Shown: in pieces, positions 1-6,974 of the stretch
How the letters are laid out: each line of letters starts with the position of its first letter
Position numbering within the stretch: position 1 is the stretch's first letter
Origin: Clostridia bacterium
GTDB taxonomy: Bacteria > CBDUZB01 > JAGLHV01
DNA: 11,014 nt
Reading direction: 5' to 3'
Assembly (NCBI GenBank): GCA_030595925.1
Contig: JAUVLC010000082.1
Span: 1 to 11,014, forward strand
Translations under genes and position numbers: made by a program
The notes under the pieces: generated by a model
What the model was told of the DNA's origin: nothing
Databases searched by the model: none
Seen by the model: the letters and a program-made list of their open reading frames with translations, nothing else

Positions 1-17
1 ACAACTAAAAACTTATA

Positions 18-35
18 CGCAGGCTAAAGCCTGCG
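18..35. repeat. Small perfect hairpin phrase (arm-TAAA-arm)
   Basis: The arms CGCAGGCT and AGCCTGCG are perfect reverse complements around two A residues, so the practical loop is TAAA. The hairpin is followed by GGCTAC. A second hairpin of the same design (arm, TAAA, arm, then AACTAC) lies at 9641-9656, also to the left of a copy of the 360-base repeat. Short palindromic phrases like this are common as dispersed intergenic repeats in many bacteria. I see no T-run that would make it a terminator. Confidence 0.6.
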
Positions 36-54
36 GCTACCCCCCTCCTCTTAA

Positions 55-77
55 TCTCCTCCCACAAGGGGAGGAGA
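55..77. repeat. Hairpin phrase with 9-bp stem
   Basis: The arms TCTCCTCCC (55-63) and GGGAGGAGA (69-77) pair perfectly around a five-base loop. It is a compact GC-rich hairpin in an otherwise AT-rich spacer. No T-run follows on the plus strand and no gene ends next to it, so a terminator role is not supported. I read it as one more dispersed repeat phrase. Confidence 0.55.
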
Positions 78-141
78 AACAAAAAAACAGCAGAGCACAC
101 TCTACAACTACAAACCAAAAAATCAAATTCAAAACAAAAAA

Positions 142-504
142 ATGAAGGTAAAATGTGTTTCGAACGATATAGCAAATTTTTCGCGTAGGGGTGGGCTTGC
201 CCACCCTTTAATTAGCGTTTGCAAACCGCTTTTTTTTAAACCTCTATTTAATCAATTTAATCTTCAAACTCTTATATCTGCTGTCTTTATTCCGTTGTCT
301 ATGGACTATCGACTGTGGACTATGGACTATTTTTTTTTGCGTGCCCGAAGGGTAAAATTATGCGTCTAGAGAAAAACATATTTTGCCTTTATTTTCCTTG
401 TTCGGGTAAACACAGGGGCTCACCCCTACAATAATATCTCCATGTTTAACTGTTTTATCAAATCCCCCTAACCCCCTTTTTCAAAGGGGGAAAATTGTCT
501 TTTT
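142..504. repeat. Long intergenic repeat, copy 1 (about 360 bases)
   Basis: This block aligns almost end to end with 9674-10035 in the same orientation. By hand I count about 21 substitutions and two short length changes over roughly 350 bases. It contains several compact hairpins: GGGTGGGC-TT-GCCCACCC at 189-206, AGGGG-CTCA-CCCCT at 414-427 and CCCCCTTT-TTC-AAAGGGGG at 472-490. It also carries a 29-base phrase built from TGGACTAT units at 300-328. An open frame at 142-369 is not a gene, because in copy 2 two missing T residues break the same frame after about 31 codons. No transposase, clear terminal inverted repeats or target duplications are visible. Confidence 0.85.
472..490. repeat. C5T3/A3G5 hairpin within copy 1
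   Basis: CCCCCTTT and AAAGGGGG form an 8-bp stem with a TTC loop, preceded by a further CCCCCTAA run. The same structure with a TCC loop lies at 10003-10021. On the minus strand, downstream of tsaB, the stem is followed by TTAGGGGGATTTG and not by a U-tract, so it does not look like a standard intrinsic terminator. It could still pause or protect transcripts from 3' decay; that is inference. Confidence 0.5.
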
Positions 505-545
505 CTTTTATTTTTTGTCCTTTAATCAATATAACCAATTAAACC

Positions 546-584
546 GTCTTTTTAAACTGTCTTTTCCGACTGTCTTATTTTTTC
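546..584. repeat. Three 13-base tandem repeats at the tsaB stop
   Basis: GTCTTTTTAAACT, GTCTTTTCCGACT and GTCTTATTTTTTC start at 546, 559 and 572, an exact 13-base period with the third unit degenerate. The last unit runs across the tsaB stop codon at 575-577. It looks like a local slippage or duplication product at the gene's 3' end. No function is evident. Confidence 0.4.
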
Positions 585-1273
585 AGTCCCAATTCCGCTG
601 TCGGCCTTCTTATATACAATGGAAGAATTTTACTATATTTTTTACCCTTCCCTTTTTGTAATTCTCCCTTACCTAACCAGGCAACATTAGACGCAGATGG
701 AAACAGATTCCTAAATGAAGCAAAAACAGCTCTCTCTTTTAACACTGTTTCAATTATTTTCCGATGCAGAGGAACCCCATCTCCTACAAATAAAATCTTT
801 TCCTGATGCAAACGACTAAATTCATCTAAATCCCTCAATAAGTCCTCTATTTTTATTAATCGATAATCTGCAATTTTCTCTTCAACGCTTGTCCTATATA
901 ATGCGGTATAAACTTCCCCCCTTAAAGCATCTATGACTGAGCATACAATAAAATTACAGGGGAAAGTACTGAAAGCCAAAACATCCAGACTGGAAACACC
1001 TACTACAGGTATTTCTAAAGCCTGCGCTAATGCCCTAACCGCAGAAATTCCTACTCTAATACCGGTAAAAGAACCTGGACCCGTTGATACACTAACACCA
1101 TTCAAATCCTTAATATTAATTTTTAAATCCATTAAAATTTTATTTAGTCCCGAAAACAATTTCTCCGAATGTTTTCCTTTTATATTTAAAATATATTCTC
1201 CCACTAAACTTTCATCTTCCAAAACAGCAACACTACAAATCTTAGATGTGGTTTCTATTCCTAAAATGTTCAC
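575..1273 (-). CDS. tsaB: TsaB, t6A biosynthesis scaffold protein (YeaZ family)
   Basis: This 232-residue protein starts MNILGIETTS, the ASKHA-type phosphate-1 strand of the TsaB/TsaD family, and has GPGSFTGIRVG at 65-75, the family signature. TsaB is an inactive paralogue of TsaD. It dimerises with TsaD and binds TsaE to make the threonylcarbamoyl-transfer complex that installs t6A at position 37 of ANN-decoding tRNAs in the cytoplasm. The length is normal for the family. The start codon is GTG (plus-strand CAC at 1271-1273), chosen because the family N-terminus begins here and AAAAGGA lies about ten bases upstream. It follows the response-regulator gene by 26 bases and is probably the last gene of that run. 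tsaE is two genes upstream, while tsaD and tsaC are absent from the window. Confidence 0.95.
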   Translation of the reverse strand: MNILGIETTSKICSVAVLEDESLVGEYILNIKGKHSEKLFSGLNKILMDLKINIKDLNGVSVSTGPGSFTGIRVGISAVRALAQALEIPVVGVSSLDVLAFSTFPCNFIVCSVIDALRGEVYTALYRTSVEEKIADYRLIKIEDLLRDLDEFSRLHQEKILFVGDGVPLHRKIIETVLKERAVFASFRNLFPSASNVAWLGKGELQKGKGKKYSKILPLYIRRPTAELGLKK

Positions 1274-1299
1274 CTATCACTATTCCTTTTATTTATAAA

Positions 1300-2751
1300 T
1301 TATGGGGATAAAATATCATCCACACAAATTTTATTTTTCCCCTCTCTCTTCGCGCGATATAAAGAATCATCTGCTCTCTTAATTAGCTCATCCATAGACA
1401 ATTTATGTTGAAAACTGGCTATCCCACCGCTTATACTGATTTCCTTAAAAGAAACTTCTTCCAAAAAACTTTCCTTTACCGCTCTTCGTATTTTCTCCGC
1501 CACTTCTTTGGCTTCGGCCATATTTGTCTCCGGCAAGACAATTACAAACTCTTCCCCTCCATAACGACTTATTATATCAACCTTACGACTATTATTTCTT
1601 AATATTTGGGCTACCTTTTTAAGTACGACATCCCCTTTGAGATGTCCGTGTGTATCATTATATTTCTTAAAATTATCAATATCCAACATAATTAAACATA
1701 AAAACCTTTTGTATCTTTCTGCCCGGTTAATTTCCATTTTCAAGCGTTCTTCAAAATACCGCCGATTAAAAAGCCCGGTTAAAGAATCAGTTATTGATAA
1801 AAATTTAATTTCTTTATACAATCTTGCATTTTCAATAGATACAACAGCTTGATTAACAATTATAGAAAGCAATCTTAAATCCTCCATGGTAAAAACAGTG
1901 TCTTTTGGGTTATTTTTATCGGTAAGATTAATTACCCCTATTATTTCCTTTTCTTTTTTTAAGGGCATACTTAAAAAAGATTTACTTTTATACTGATCAG
2001 ATTCTCCCTTATACCCAACTATATGTCTATCGGCTTGTTTATCAATATCCAATACCAATAAAGGCTCTCCTGTTTTTGCCACCCAACCTACAATTCTATC
2101 TCCTATTTTCACCCGGGTATTTTTAATAACTCTATCCCTTAATCCTTTAGCAGCAACAATTTTTAATACTTCCCCTTCCTTATCCATCAACATCAAAGAA
2201 CCCCGTTGCGATTCTATAATCTCTGTCGCCTTCACGATAATAAAATCAACCAATTCTTCTAAATTTAAAATAGAACTCATCTTTTCGCCAACTTCTAAAA
2301 TGGATTCCAGCTTGTTTTTTTCTTTCTGCAAATATTGCAATAATTCTTTATTTCTTAAAGTTAATCTCCGTCGTTCCAATCCTTTCTTGATAATTAATTT
2401 TACCCGTTCCGGATCAAAAGGTTTTGTAATATAATCATAAACCTCCTCTTCCAAAGCTTTAATCGCTGTTTCTATATTAGCATAGGCAGTCATTACGATA
2501 ACACACACATCAGGATCATTTTTTTTCGCTTCTTTTAATATTTCTAAACCGCTTTTATCAGGCAATTTTAAATCAGTAAGAATTAAATCAGGCGAAATTT
2601 CTTTTATTTTAATAATCGCCTGAGCAGCATTTTGAGAAAGATATACCTTATATTTTTCTTTCTCTAATACATCTTTAATCGTCTCACCTATAAGAACCTC
2701 ATCATCCACGATTAAAACATTAACCTCTTCTGTTTTATTCTTACTTGTCAT
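1300..2751 (-). CDS. Response regulator with REC, GAF and GGDEF domains (probable diguanylate cyclase)
   Basis: This 483-residue cytoplasmic protein has three domains. The receiver at about 10-125 has acidic D16 and D17, phospho-acceptor D60, T88 and K110, all in place. A GAF sensor lies at about 150-315. The GGDEF domain at about 320-480 opens with DSLTGLFNRR, has MLDIDNFKKYND, and has the active site GGEEF at 398-402. An RxxD motif (RKVD, 389-392) five residues before GGEEF matches the inhibitory c-di-GMP site, so product feedback is likely. The predicted role is synthesis of c-di-GMP from two GTP, controlled by a histidine kinase not in this window and by a ligand or redox signal at GAF. 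AGGA lies about 11 bases before the ATG. The gene sits 31 bases after tsaE and 26 before tsaB. There is no DNA-binding domain. Confidence 0.96.
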   Translation of the reverse strand: MTSKNKTEEVNVLIVDDEVLIGETIKDVLEKEKYKVYLSQNAAQAIIKIKEISPDLILTDLKLPDKSGLEILKEAKKNDPDVCVIVMTAYANIETAIKALEEEVYDYITKPFDPERVKLIIKKGLERRRLTLRNKELLQYLQKEKNKLESILEVGEKMSSILNLEELVDFIIVKATEIIESQRGSLMLMDKEGEVLKIVAAKGLRDRVIKNTRVKIGDRIVGWVAKTGEPLLVLDIDKQADRHIVGYKGESDQYKSKSFLSMPLKKEKEIIGVINLTDKNNPKDTVFTMEDLRLLSIIVNQAVVSIENARLYKEIKFLSITDSLTGLFNRRYFEERLKMEINRAERYKRFLCLIMLDIDNFKKYNDTHGHLKGDVVLKKVAQILRNNSRKVDIISRYGGEEFVIVLPETNMAEAKEVAEKIRRAVKESFLEEVSFKEISISGGIASFQHKLSMDELIKRADDSLYRAKREGKNKICVDDILSP

Positions 2752-2782
2752 TTTAAGACTTTCCTATTTAATACTTTTTATT

Positions 2783-3289
2783 TTATTCCTTAAACAAACT
2801 TATTTTTTCAAATTCATTCAAGCGTTTCTTAAAGCTTTCTCCATATAATAACAATTTTATTTTTCTTAAATTGCCTTTTCCTGAAAAATATATTTCCAAT
2901 CTTTCTTCCGGCCAAATATCTACAATTTTATCAGCCCATTCAATAAGCGTAACCCCATCACCATAAAAATATTCCCGATAACCTAACTCTTCAATTTTTG
3001 GGATTGAATCTATTCTGTACAAATCAAAATGATAAACAGAATATTTCCCTTCATATTCATTAATCAGTTTAAAAGTAGGACTATTAACATAACCACTCAC
3101 TTCCAAACCTTTGGCTACCCCCTGAACAAAAGTGGTTTTTCCCGATCCCAAATCACCTACCAAACAAATTACATCCCCGCCTTTCAAAATAGAACCTAAA
3201 TATTTTCCTATTTTTTTAGTTTGAAAAGCTTTTCGGGTTTGTAGACAAAACTCCCTTTTAAAAATCCGTATTATGGGTAAAGTGTTCAT
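2783..3289 (-). CDS. tsaE: TsaE, t6A-complex ATPase
   Basis: This 168-residue P-loop protein has Walker A GDLGSGKTT at 45-53, SPTF at 70-73, HFDLYR at 87-92 and IEWADK at 116-121, the ordered motifs of TsaE (YjeE). TsaE binds the TsaB-TsaD pair and hydrolyses ATP to reset the complex during t6A formation on tRNA. The ATG at 3289 lies inside the end of thiL, giving a 32-base overlap and about 15 residues more N-terminus than a typical TsaE. AAAGGA sits almost against this ATG, closer than usual. No later ATG or GTG before the conserved region is visible, so I keep this start with some doubt. The overlap implies translational coupling to thiL. Confidence 0.95.
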   Translation of the reverse strand: MNTLPIIRIFKREFCLQTRKAFQTKKIGKYLGSILKGGDVICLVGDLGSGKTTFVQGVAKGLEVSGYVNSPTFKLINEYEGKYSVYHFDLYRIDSIPKIEELGYREYFYGDGVTLIEWADKIVDIWPEERLEIYFSGKGNLRKIKLLLYGESFKKRLNEFEKISLFKE

Positions 3290-4289
3290 ATCCTTTTGCT
3301 CTGAATTTCAGTTCCTTCCCCTTTTTATCCAGAAATTTTATCCCCTCTTTTTTATTTACAATCTCACCTATAACCGTTACTTCGGAAATATGTTTTTTTA
3401 TTTTATTTATTTTTTCCGGAGAAGCAGTAAAAACTAATTCATAATCTTCTCCTCCGAATAAAGCAAAATCCAACGGTGTTTTTTTTAAAAACATACTTAC
3501 TTTTATTAATTCCCGGGACATAGGAATAGAATCTATATATATTTTTGCCCCCACTTTACTCTCGAGACTAATAAATCTTATTGATGAATCTAACCCATCA
3601 CTACAATCAATCATTGACGTAGCATATTTTCCCCGGGCAATAATTCTTCCTTCTTTTATTCTCGGTTCCGGAAGTAAAAATTTACGCAAAAGATATTTTT
3701 CTGAACGATTATGGGGGAGAGCAAATTCATTTTCCTTCAATAACTTCAAGCCACCACCGGCATTTCCAAGTGTTCCAGTCACTAAAATCTTATCACCCAA
3801 AGAAGCACCTGCCCTGGACACAAACTCTTTTTTTATTATTTCACCCAATAAAGTTATTGAAATTACAAAAAAAGATGGTGAAGACACAGTATCTCCACCG
3901 ATAATCTTTACTCTATATTTTCCGGCTAAACTTTCTATTCCTTTATATAAGTCCTCTATTTCCCTTACAGCAGTATCACCCGGAAAACCTAATGACACCA
4001 AAGCATATCTGGGTATCCCTCCCATAGCAGCAATATCACTTAAATTACAAGCCAGTGCCTTCCAGCCAATTTGTTTCGGTGAAGCTGTCTTTTTACTAAA
4101 ATGTACTCCCTCTATTAACATATCCGTAGTGGCCAAAAGATCCCTGTTAAAATCTTTGGCCACTATAGCTGAATCATCACCAATACCTAAAATTAAATCT
4201 TTCTTATTATAATTTCGATGCTTTCTACTCTCTATTTCTTTTTTTATCTTTTCAATTAAATTTAACTCACCTAAAGAAGAAACTTTCAT
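3258..4289 (-). CDS. thiL: ThiL, thiamine-monophosphate kinase
   Basis: This 343-residue enzyme phosphorylates thiamine monophosphate with ATP to thiamine diphosphate, the last step of thiamine cofactor synthesis. Family motifs appear in order: GIGDDSAIV at 35-43, TTDMLIEGVHF at 55-65 with metal-binding D57, a conserved stretch ending NLSDIAAMGG at 83-92, GGDTV at 132-136 and MIDCSDGLDSS at 227-237. The length is normal and the fold is the PurM/ThiL type. The ATG is 17 bases downstream of the small membrane-protein gene with only a weak GGAT ribosome site, so coupling to the upstream gene is likely. Its 3' end overlaps tsaE. No other thiamine gene is in the window and I saw no TPP riboswitch upstream. 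Confidence 0.97.
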   Translation of the reverse strand: MKVSSLGELNLIEKIKKEIESRKHRNYNKKDLILGIGDDSAIVAKDFNRDLLATTDMLIEGVHFSKKTASPKQIGWKALACNLSDIAAMGGIPRYALVSLGFPGDTAVREIEDLYKGIESLAGKYRVKIIGGDTVSSPSFFVISITLLGEIIKKEFVSRAGASLGDKILVTGTLGNAGGGLKLLKENEFALPHNRSEKYLLRKFLLPEPRIKEGRIIARGKYATSMIDCSDGLDSSIRFISLESKVGAKIYIDSIPMSRELIKVSMFLKKTPLDFALFGGEDYELVFTASPEKINKIKKHISEVTVIGEIVNKKEGIKFLDKKGKELKFRAKGYEHFTHNTDF

Positions 4290-4306
4290 TAATTTATATC
4301 CAATTT

Positions 4307-4561
4307 CTATTCTTTTGTCTCTTCTTTTTCTTTTTCCGAAGCAGTATCTGCTGTCTCTTCACTTTTATTATCTGCCTCTTCTTTCTTTGCGGCTCTTTCA
4401 TCTTTTACACTACTTATTCCTGCAGCAACGGCAATCAAACCACCTAATGCAGCCATAACGGGAAGAGAACCTTTTATTACTACCAATAAATCCGTCAACC
4501 AAACTGCTATCCCCAATAAACCCAGTCCGATAAAAACCAATCCTCCGATAATTGATAACAT
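4307..4561 (-). CDS. Small two-helix membrane protein with acidic tail
   Basis: This 84-residue protein has two hydrophobic segments (about 2-23 and 33-50) separated by a short loop containing W21, D24, K30, G31 and P34. A charged tail from 53 onward is rich in Glu, Lys, Ala, Asp and Ser. It should be an inner-membrane hairpin with the tail on one face. A perfect AAAGGAGG site lies nine bases before the ATG, which strongly supports translation. I do not recognise a definite family. From memory the pattern of aromatic residue, acidic residue, Leu-Leu, Lys/Arg-Gly and Pro between two Gly-rich helices resembles the magnetosome protein MamI, but such short hydrophobic proteins match by chance. 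It is the first gene after a 205-base gap and leads into thiL. Its function is unknown. Confidence 0.8.
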   Translation of the reverse strand: MLSIIGGLVFIGLGLLGIAVWLTDLLVVIKGSLPVMAALGGLIAVAAGISSVKDERAAKKEEADNKSEETADTASEKEKEETKE

Positions 4562-4649
4562 CTCTTTTTTCCTCCTTTCCTTTTTTTATTTTTTTAGGCT
4601 TCTATAAAATTGCTCATTTGATATCATTGAAATAGACCCTTAAACAATG

Positions 4650-4678
4650 ATCACAATAAACAAAATTATTTTTCTCAA
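4650..4678 (-). promoter_or_regulatory. Possible sigma70-type promoter for the membrane protein-thiL-tsaE-tsaB run
   Basis: On the minus strand TTGAGA (4673-4678) and TGTGAT (4650-4655) are separated by 17 bases, matching 5 of 6 and 4 of 6 consensus positions. It would start transcription about 80 bases before the small membrane-protein ATG, inside the 205-base gap that separates it from the CBS gene. The region is so AT-rich that chance matches are likely. Confidence 0.3.
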
Positions 4679-4766
4679 AAATATATTTTTTTAAAGTTAT
4701 AAATTTTCTGCTTTATGATACCATTTAACCAAAAAAAAATCAATATTTTTTCTATTTTTTTTACTT

Positions 4767-5249
4767 TTACTTGATTTTTTTATTTTCTTTCTTGTTATTA
4801 ACTCCTTTAGCTATAGCCTTCACTACATCCGCTTTTCCCACAATTCCTACTATTATATCCTGATTCATTACCGGAAAAAGATGTATTTGCTTTTCAGTCA
4901 TTAAAGTAGCAATTTCGCTAATTGAAGAGTCTTCCCTGACGGTAACTACCTCTTTAGTCATTATTTCCAGCACACTTTGGGCCATTACTTTTTTTAATTC
5001 GTCATCAAAATGCTTAAAGTTCTCCAGATATATCAATCCCCCTAAAATATTTATCACCGTAGGAAAATGTATCTTTTTATCCTGAAAAATCAAGTCATCT
5101 TCTGTAACTATTCCTATTAATTTACCCTCTTTGTTTATCACAGGAGCCCCGCTTATCCCATGTTTCAACAAAAAAGAAGCTACTTCCGGAATACTCATTT
5201 CAGGAGGAACCGCCAAAACTTTTTTAGTCATTATATCTTTAGCTTGCAT
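4767..5249 (-). CDS. Protein of two CBS domains
   Basis: This 160-residue protein is made almost wholly of a tandem CBS pair: first at about 1-56 (MQAKDIMTKK, then GAPVIN and GIVTEDDLI) and second at about 94-150 (IMTKEVVTV, then LFPVMN and GIVGKADVV). A linker at about 57-93 contains an ILGGLIYLENF segment, common in stand-alone CBS proteins. A Lys/Asn-rich tail ends it. CBS pairs bind adenosine nucleotides such as AMP, ATP or NAD(H) and act as regulatory modules. No effector domain is attached, so the partner is unknown. The ATG has a strong AAGGAG seven bases upstream. The gene follows nnrE-nnrD by only 19 bases, so the two are almost certainly co-transcribed, and a link to nucleotide or NAD(P) status is possible. 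Confidence 0.94.
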   Translation of the reverse strand: MQAKDIMTKKVLAVPPEMSIPEVASFLLKHGISGAPVINKEGKLIGIVTEDDLIFQDKKIHFPTVINILGGLIYLENFKHFDDELKKVMAQSVLEIMTKEVVTVREDSSISEIATLMTEKQIHLFPVMNQDIIVGIVGKADVVKAIAKGVNNKKENKKIK

Positions 5250-5268
5250 AAATTTTCTCCTTCTTTCT

Positions 5269-6858
5269 TTAATTTTTTTTATTCATTATAACTTCGGGTA
5301 TTTTACCAAGCAAATCACTTGCTATCAAACTCACCTCTCCTTTTTCCCTCGATGCAAAGTCCCCTGCTAATCCATGTAAATATACCCCTGCTCCTGCCGC
5401 CGCCATCAAAAGTTCCTGTACAGAAAAAGAGTTCTCTTGATTTATTTTTTCCATCATCTGTGCAACTAAACCTGAAATTATTCCGGTAAGTACGTCCCCC
5501 ATCCCTGCCGAAGCCATTCCAGGATTACCCGTAGAATTCAAATAAAGCATCTCCCCATCAGTAATAATTGTCTGATGCCCTTTAAGTAAACAAATTAAAT
5601 TATATTTTGCCGCAAATTCCTTGGCCCACTTAATTCTTTCTTTTTGAATATCTAAAGTGTTTTTACCGAGCAACCTGGCTAATTCTCCCGGATGAGGTGT
5701 AATTATTAACTTTGCCCTCGTTTCTTTTAGTATTTCCTTTTTTTCTGCCAATAAGTTTAAAGCATCTGCATCCAAAACACAGGGAATTTGAATATTTAAA
5801 AGTATCTTTTCCACTAACTTACCCATATCTCTATCCATAGACAAACCGGGCCCCATAGCTAACAAGGAAATATTTCGTTTTTCTATAAAATCCATAATTT
5901 TTTTAAAGCTTTTTAAAGGCAAAATTTTCCGATTCATTGCCGGCAAAGGAAACGTCATCACTTCTGTTAATTTAACTTCCATTATGTGATTCAGGTCTTC
6001 TGCAATAGCCAGAGTAACCAACCCTGCTCCACTTCTAATTGCTCCCTGACAGGTTAACGCTGCCGCTCCGGTCATTCCGATAGAACCAGCCAAAACCAAA
6101 ACATGCCCGAAATTATTTTTGTATACATCTTTTTTATCTCTTCTCGGTACAACCCCCTCTATTTCATGCCAATCCAATAATCTTTCCCGAACCTTTACTT
6201 TTTCTATTACTGAAGAAGGAATACCTATATCTACAACCCTTACTTCTCCTGTAAAATTTCTCCCCGGAAACAAAAATAAACCAATTTTAGGCAAACCAAA
6301 AGTAATTGTCAAATCGGCAGATATACAAAAATTAGCAACTTTACCCGTAGTTCCATTTATCCCCGAAGAAATATCACAGGCAGCAATAAATTTTTTAGAA
6401 CTATTTACCTGTTTAAACAATTCCATCATTGAAACAGGTAATTCAGATTTTAATCCCGTACCGAATATAGAATCAACAATCAAATCTACTTTTTCAATTT
6501 CTTCCCTAAACCCATCCTGTATTTTTTCGTTATATTCTATAAAATCTACTCCCAGATTATTTGCTTTATCAAAATTTGTCTTTGCATTCTCGGATAATGC
6601 ATTCACTCCGGCCAGCAAAACCACTTTTACTTTACTTCCTGCTTCAAACAATTTACGGGCTATAACTAATCCATCTCCTCCGTTATTACCTTTACCTACT
6701 AAAATTAAAACCTTTTTTTTATTTAAATTTGTAAATTTATCTTTTAAAATTTTTACAAAACCCTCTCCTGCCCTTTCCATCAAAGTCAATCCCAAAGTAC
6801 CTTGTCCAATGCACTCTTCATCAATTTTTTTCATCTGCTCACTGGAAACAATTTTCAT
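5269..6858 (-). CDS. nnr: Bifunctional NAD(P)H-hydrate epimerase / ADP-dependent dehydratase
   Basis: This 529-residue fusion repairs NADHX and NADPHX, the hydrated damaged forms of NAD(P)H. The N-terminal epimerase (YjeF_N, about 1-225) has GKGNNGGDG at 55-63, DSIFGTGL at 129-136 and CDISSGINGTTG at 161-172. The C-terminal dehydratase (ribokinase-like, about 240-525) has AGSIGMTGAA at 257-266, MGPGLS at 335-340, LDADALN at 362-368, ITPHPGE at 386-392 and GMGDVLTG at 452-459, where D455 is the expected catalytic base. Length and order match full-length bacterial Nnr (YjeF) proteins. The start MKIVSSEQM fits the family N-terminus, and GGAAGG lies about a dozen bases upstream. The gap to acpS is 116 bases, to the CBS gene 19 bases. 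Confidence 0.97.
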   Translation of the reverse strand: MKIVSSEQMKKIDEECIGQGTLGLTLMERAGEGFVKILKDKFTNLNKKKVLILVGKGNNGGDGLVIARKLFEAGSKVKVVLLAGVNALSENAKTNFDKANNLGVDFIEYNEKIQDGFREEIEKVDLIVDSIFGTGLKSELPVSMMELFKQVNSSKKFIAACDISSGINGTTGKVANFCISADLTITFGLPKIGLFLFPGRNFTGEVRVVDIGIPSSVIEKVKVRERLLDWHEIEGVVPRRDKKDVYKNNFGHVLVLAGSIGMTGAAALTCQGAIRSGAGLVTLAIAEDLNHIMEVKLTEVMTFPLPAMNRKILPLKSFKKIMDFIEKRNISLLAMGPGLSMDRDMGKLVEKILLNIQIPCVLDADALNLLAEKKEILKETRAKLIITPHPGELARLLGKNTLDIQKERIKWAKEFAAKYNLICLLKGHQTIITDGEMLYLNSTGNPGMASAGMGDVLTGIISGLVAQMMEKINQENSFSVQELLMAAAGAGVYLHGLAGDFASREKGEVSLIASDLLGKIPEVIMNKKN

Positions 6859-6936
6859 TATCTTTTTGAAACCTTCCTTTTTCTCTGCTTTTTTAAATAA
6901 TCCTTCTGTGCTTTTTTATCTCTTAAATGATTTATA

Positions 6937-6956
6937 TTTTATTAATAATAATAAAA
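6937..6956. repeat. A/T-only perfect palindrome in the acpS-nnr gap
   Basis: TTTTATTA and TAATAAAA are perfect arms around ATAA. The stem contains no G or C and no clear U-run follows, so it would be a weak terminator at best. It lies in the 116-base gap between acpS and nnr. It may simply reflect base composition. Confidence 0.3.
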
Positions 6957-6974
6957 CTTAAAAATATCCGCGAT

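Noticed and set aside
142-369. A 75-codon plus-strand open frame starting ATGAAGGT
   Set aside because: It lies wholly inside the 360-base repeat. In copy 2 the same ATG (9674) meets a stop after about 31 codons because the T-run is two bases shorter. There is no ribosome site and the translation resembles no family.
472-490. Intrinsic terminator for tsaB
   Set aside because: The stem is good, but on the minus strand it is followed by TTAGGGGGATT instead of a U-run, and it lies about 85 bases beyond the stop within a repeat.
933-1298. A 121-codon plus-strand open frame opposite tsaB
   Set aside because: It is antisense to tsaB with no ribosome site or family likeness; tsaB carries clear conserved motifs.
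4679-4766. Terminator after the CBS gene
   Set aside because: Only A/T-only complementary runs such as AAAAAAT-ATTG-ATTTTTT are present, which occur by chance in such AT-rich DNA.
6119-6961. A 280-codon plus-strand open frame opposite nnr
   Set aside because: It is the antisense shadow of the well-supported nnr gene; its Phe/Ser/Leu-rich translation has no recognisable motif.
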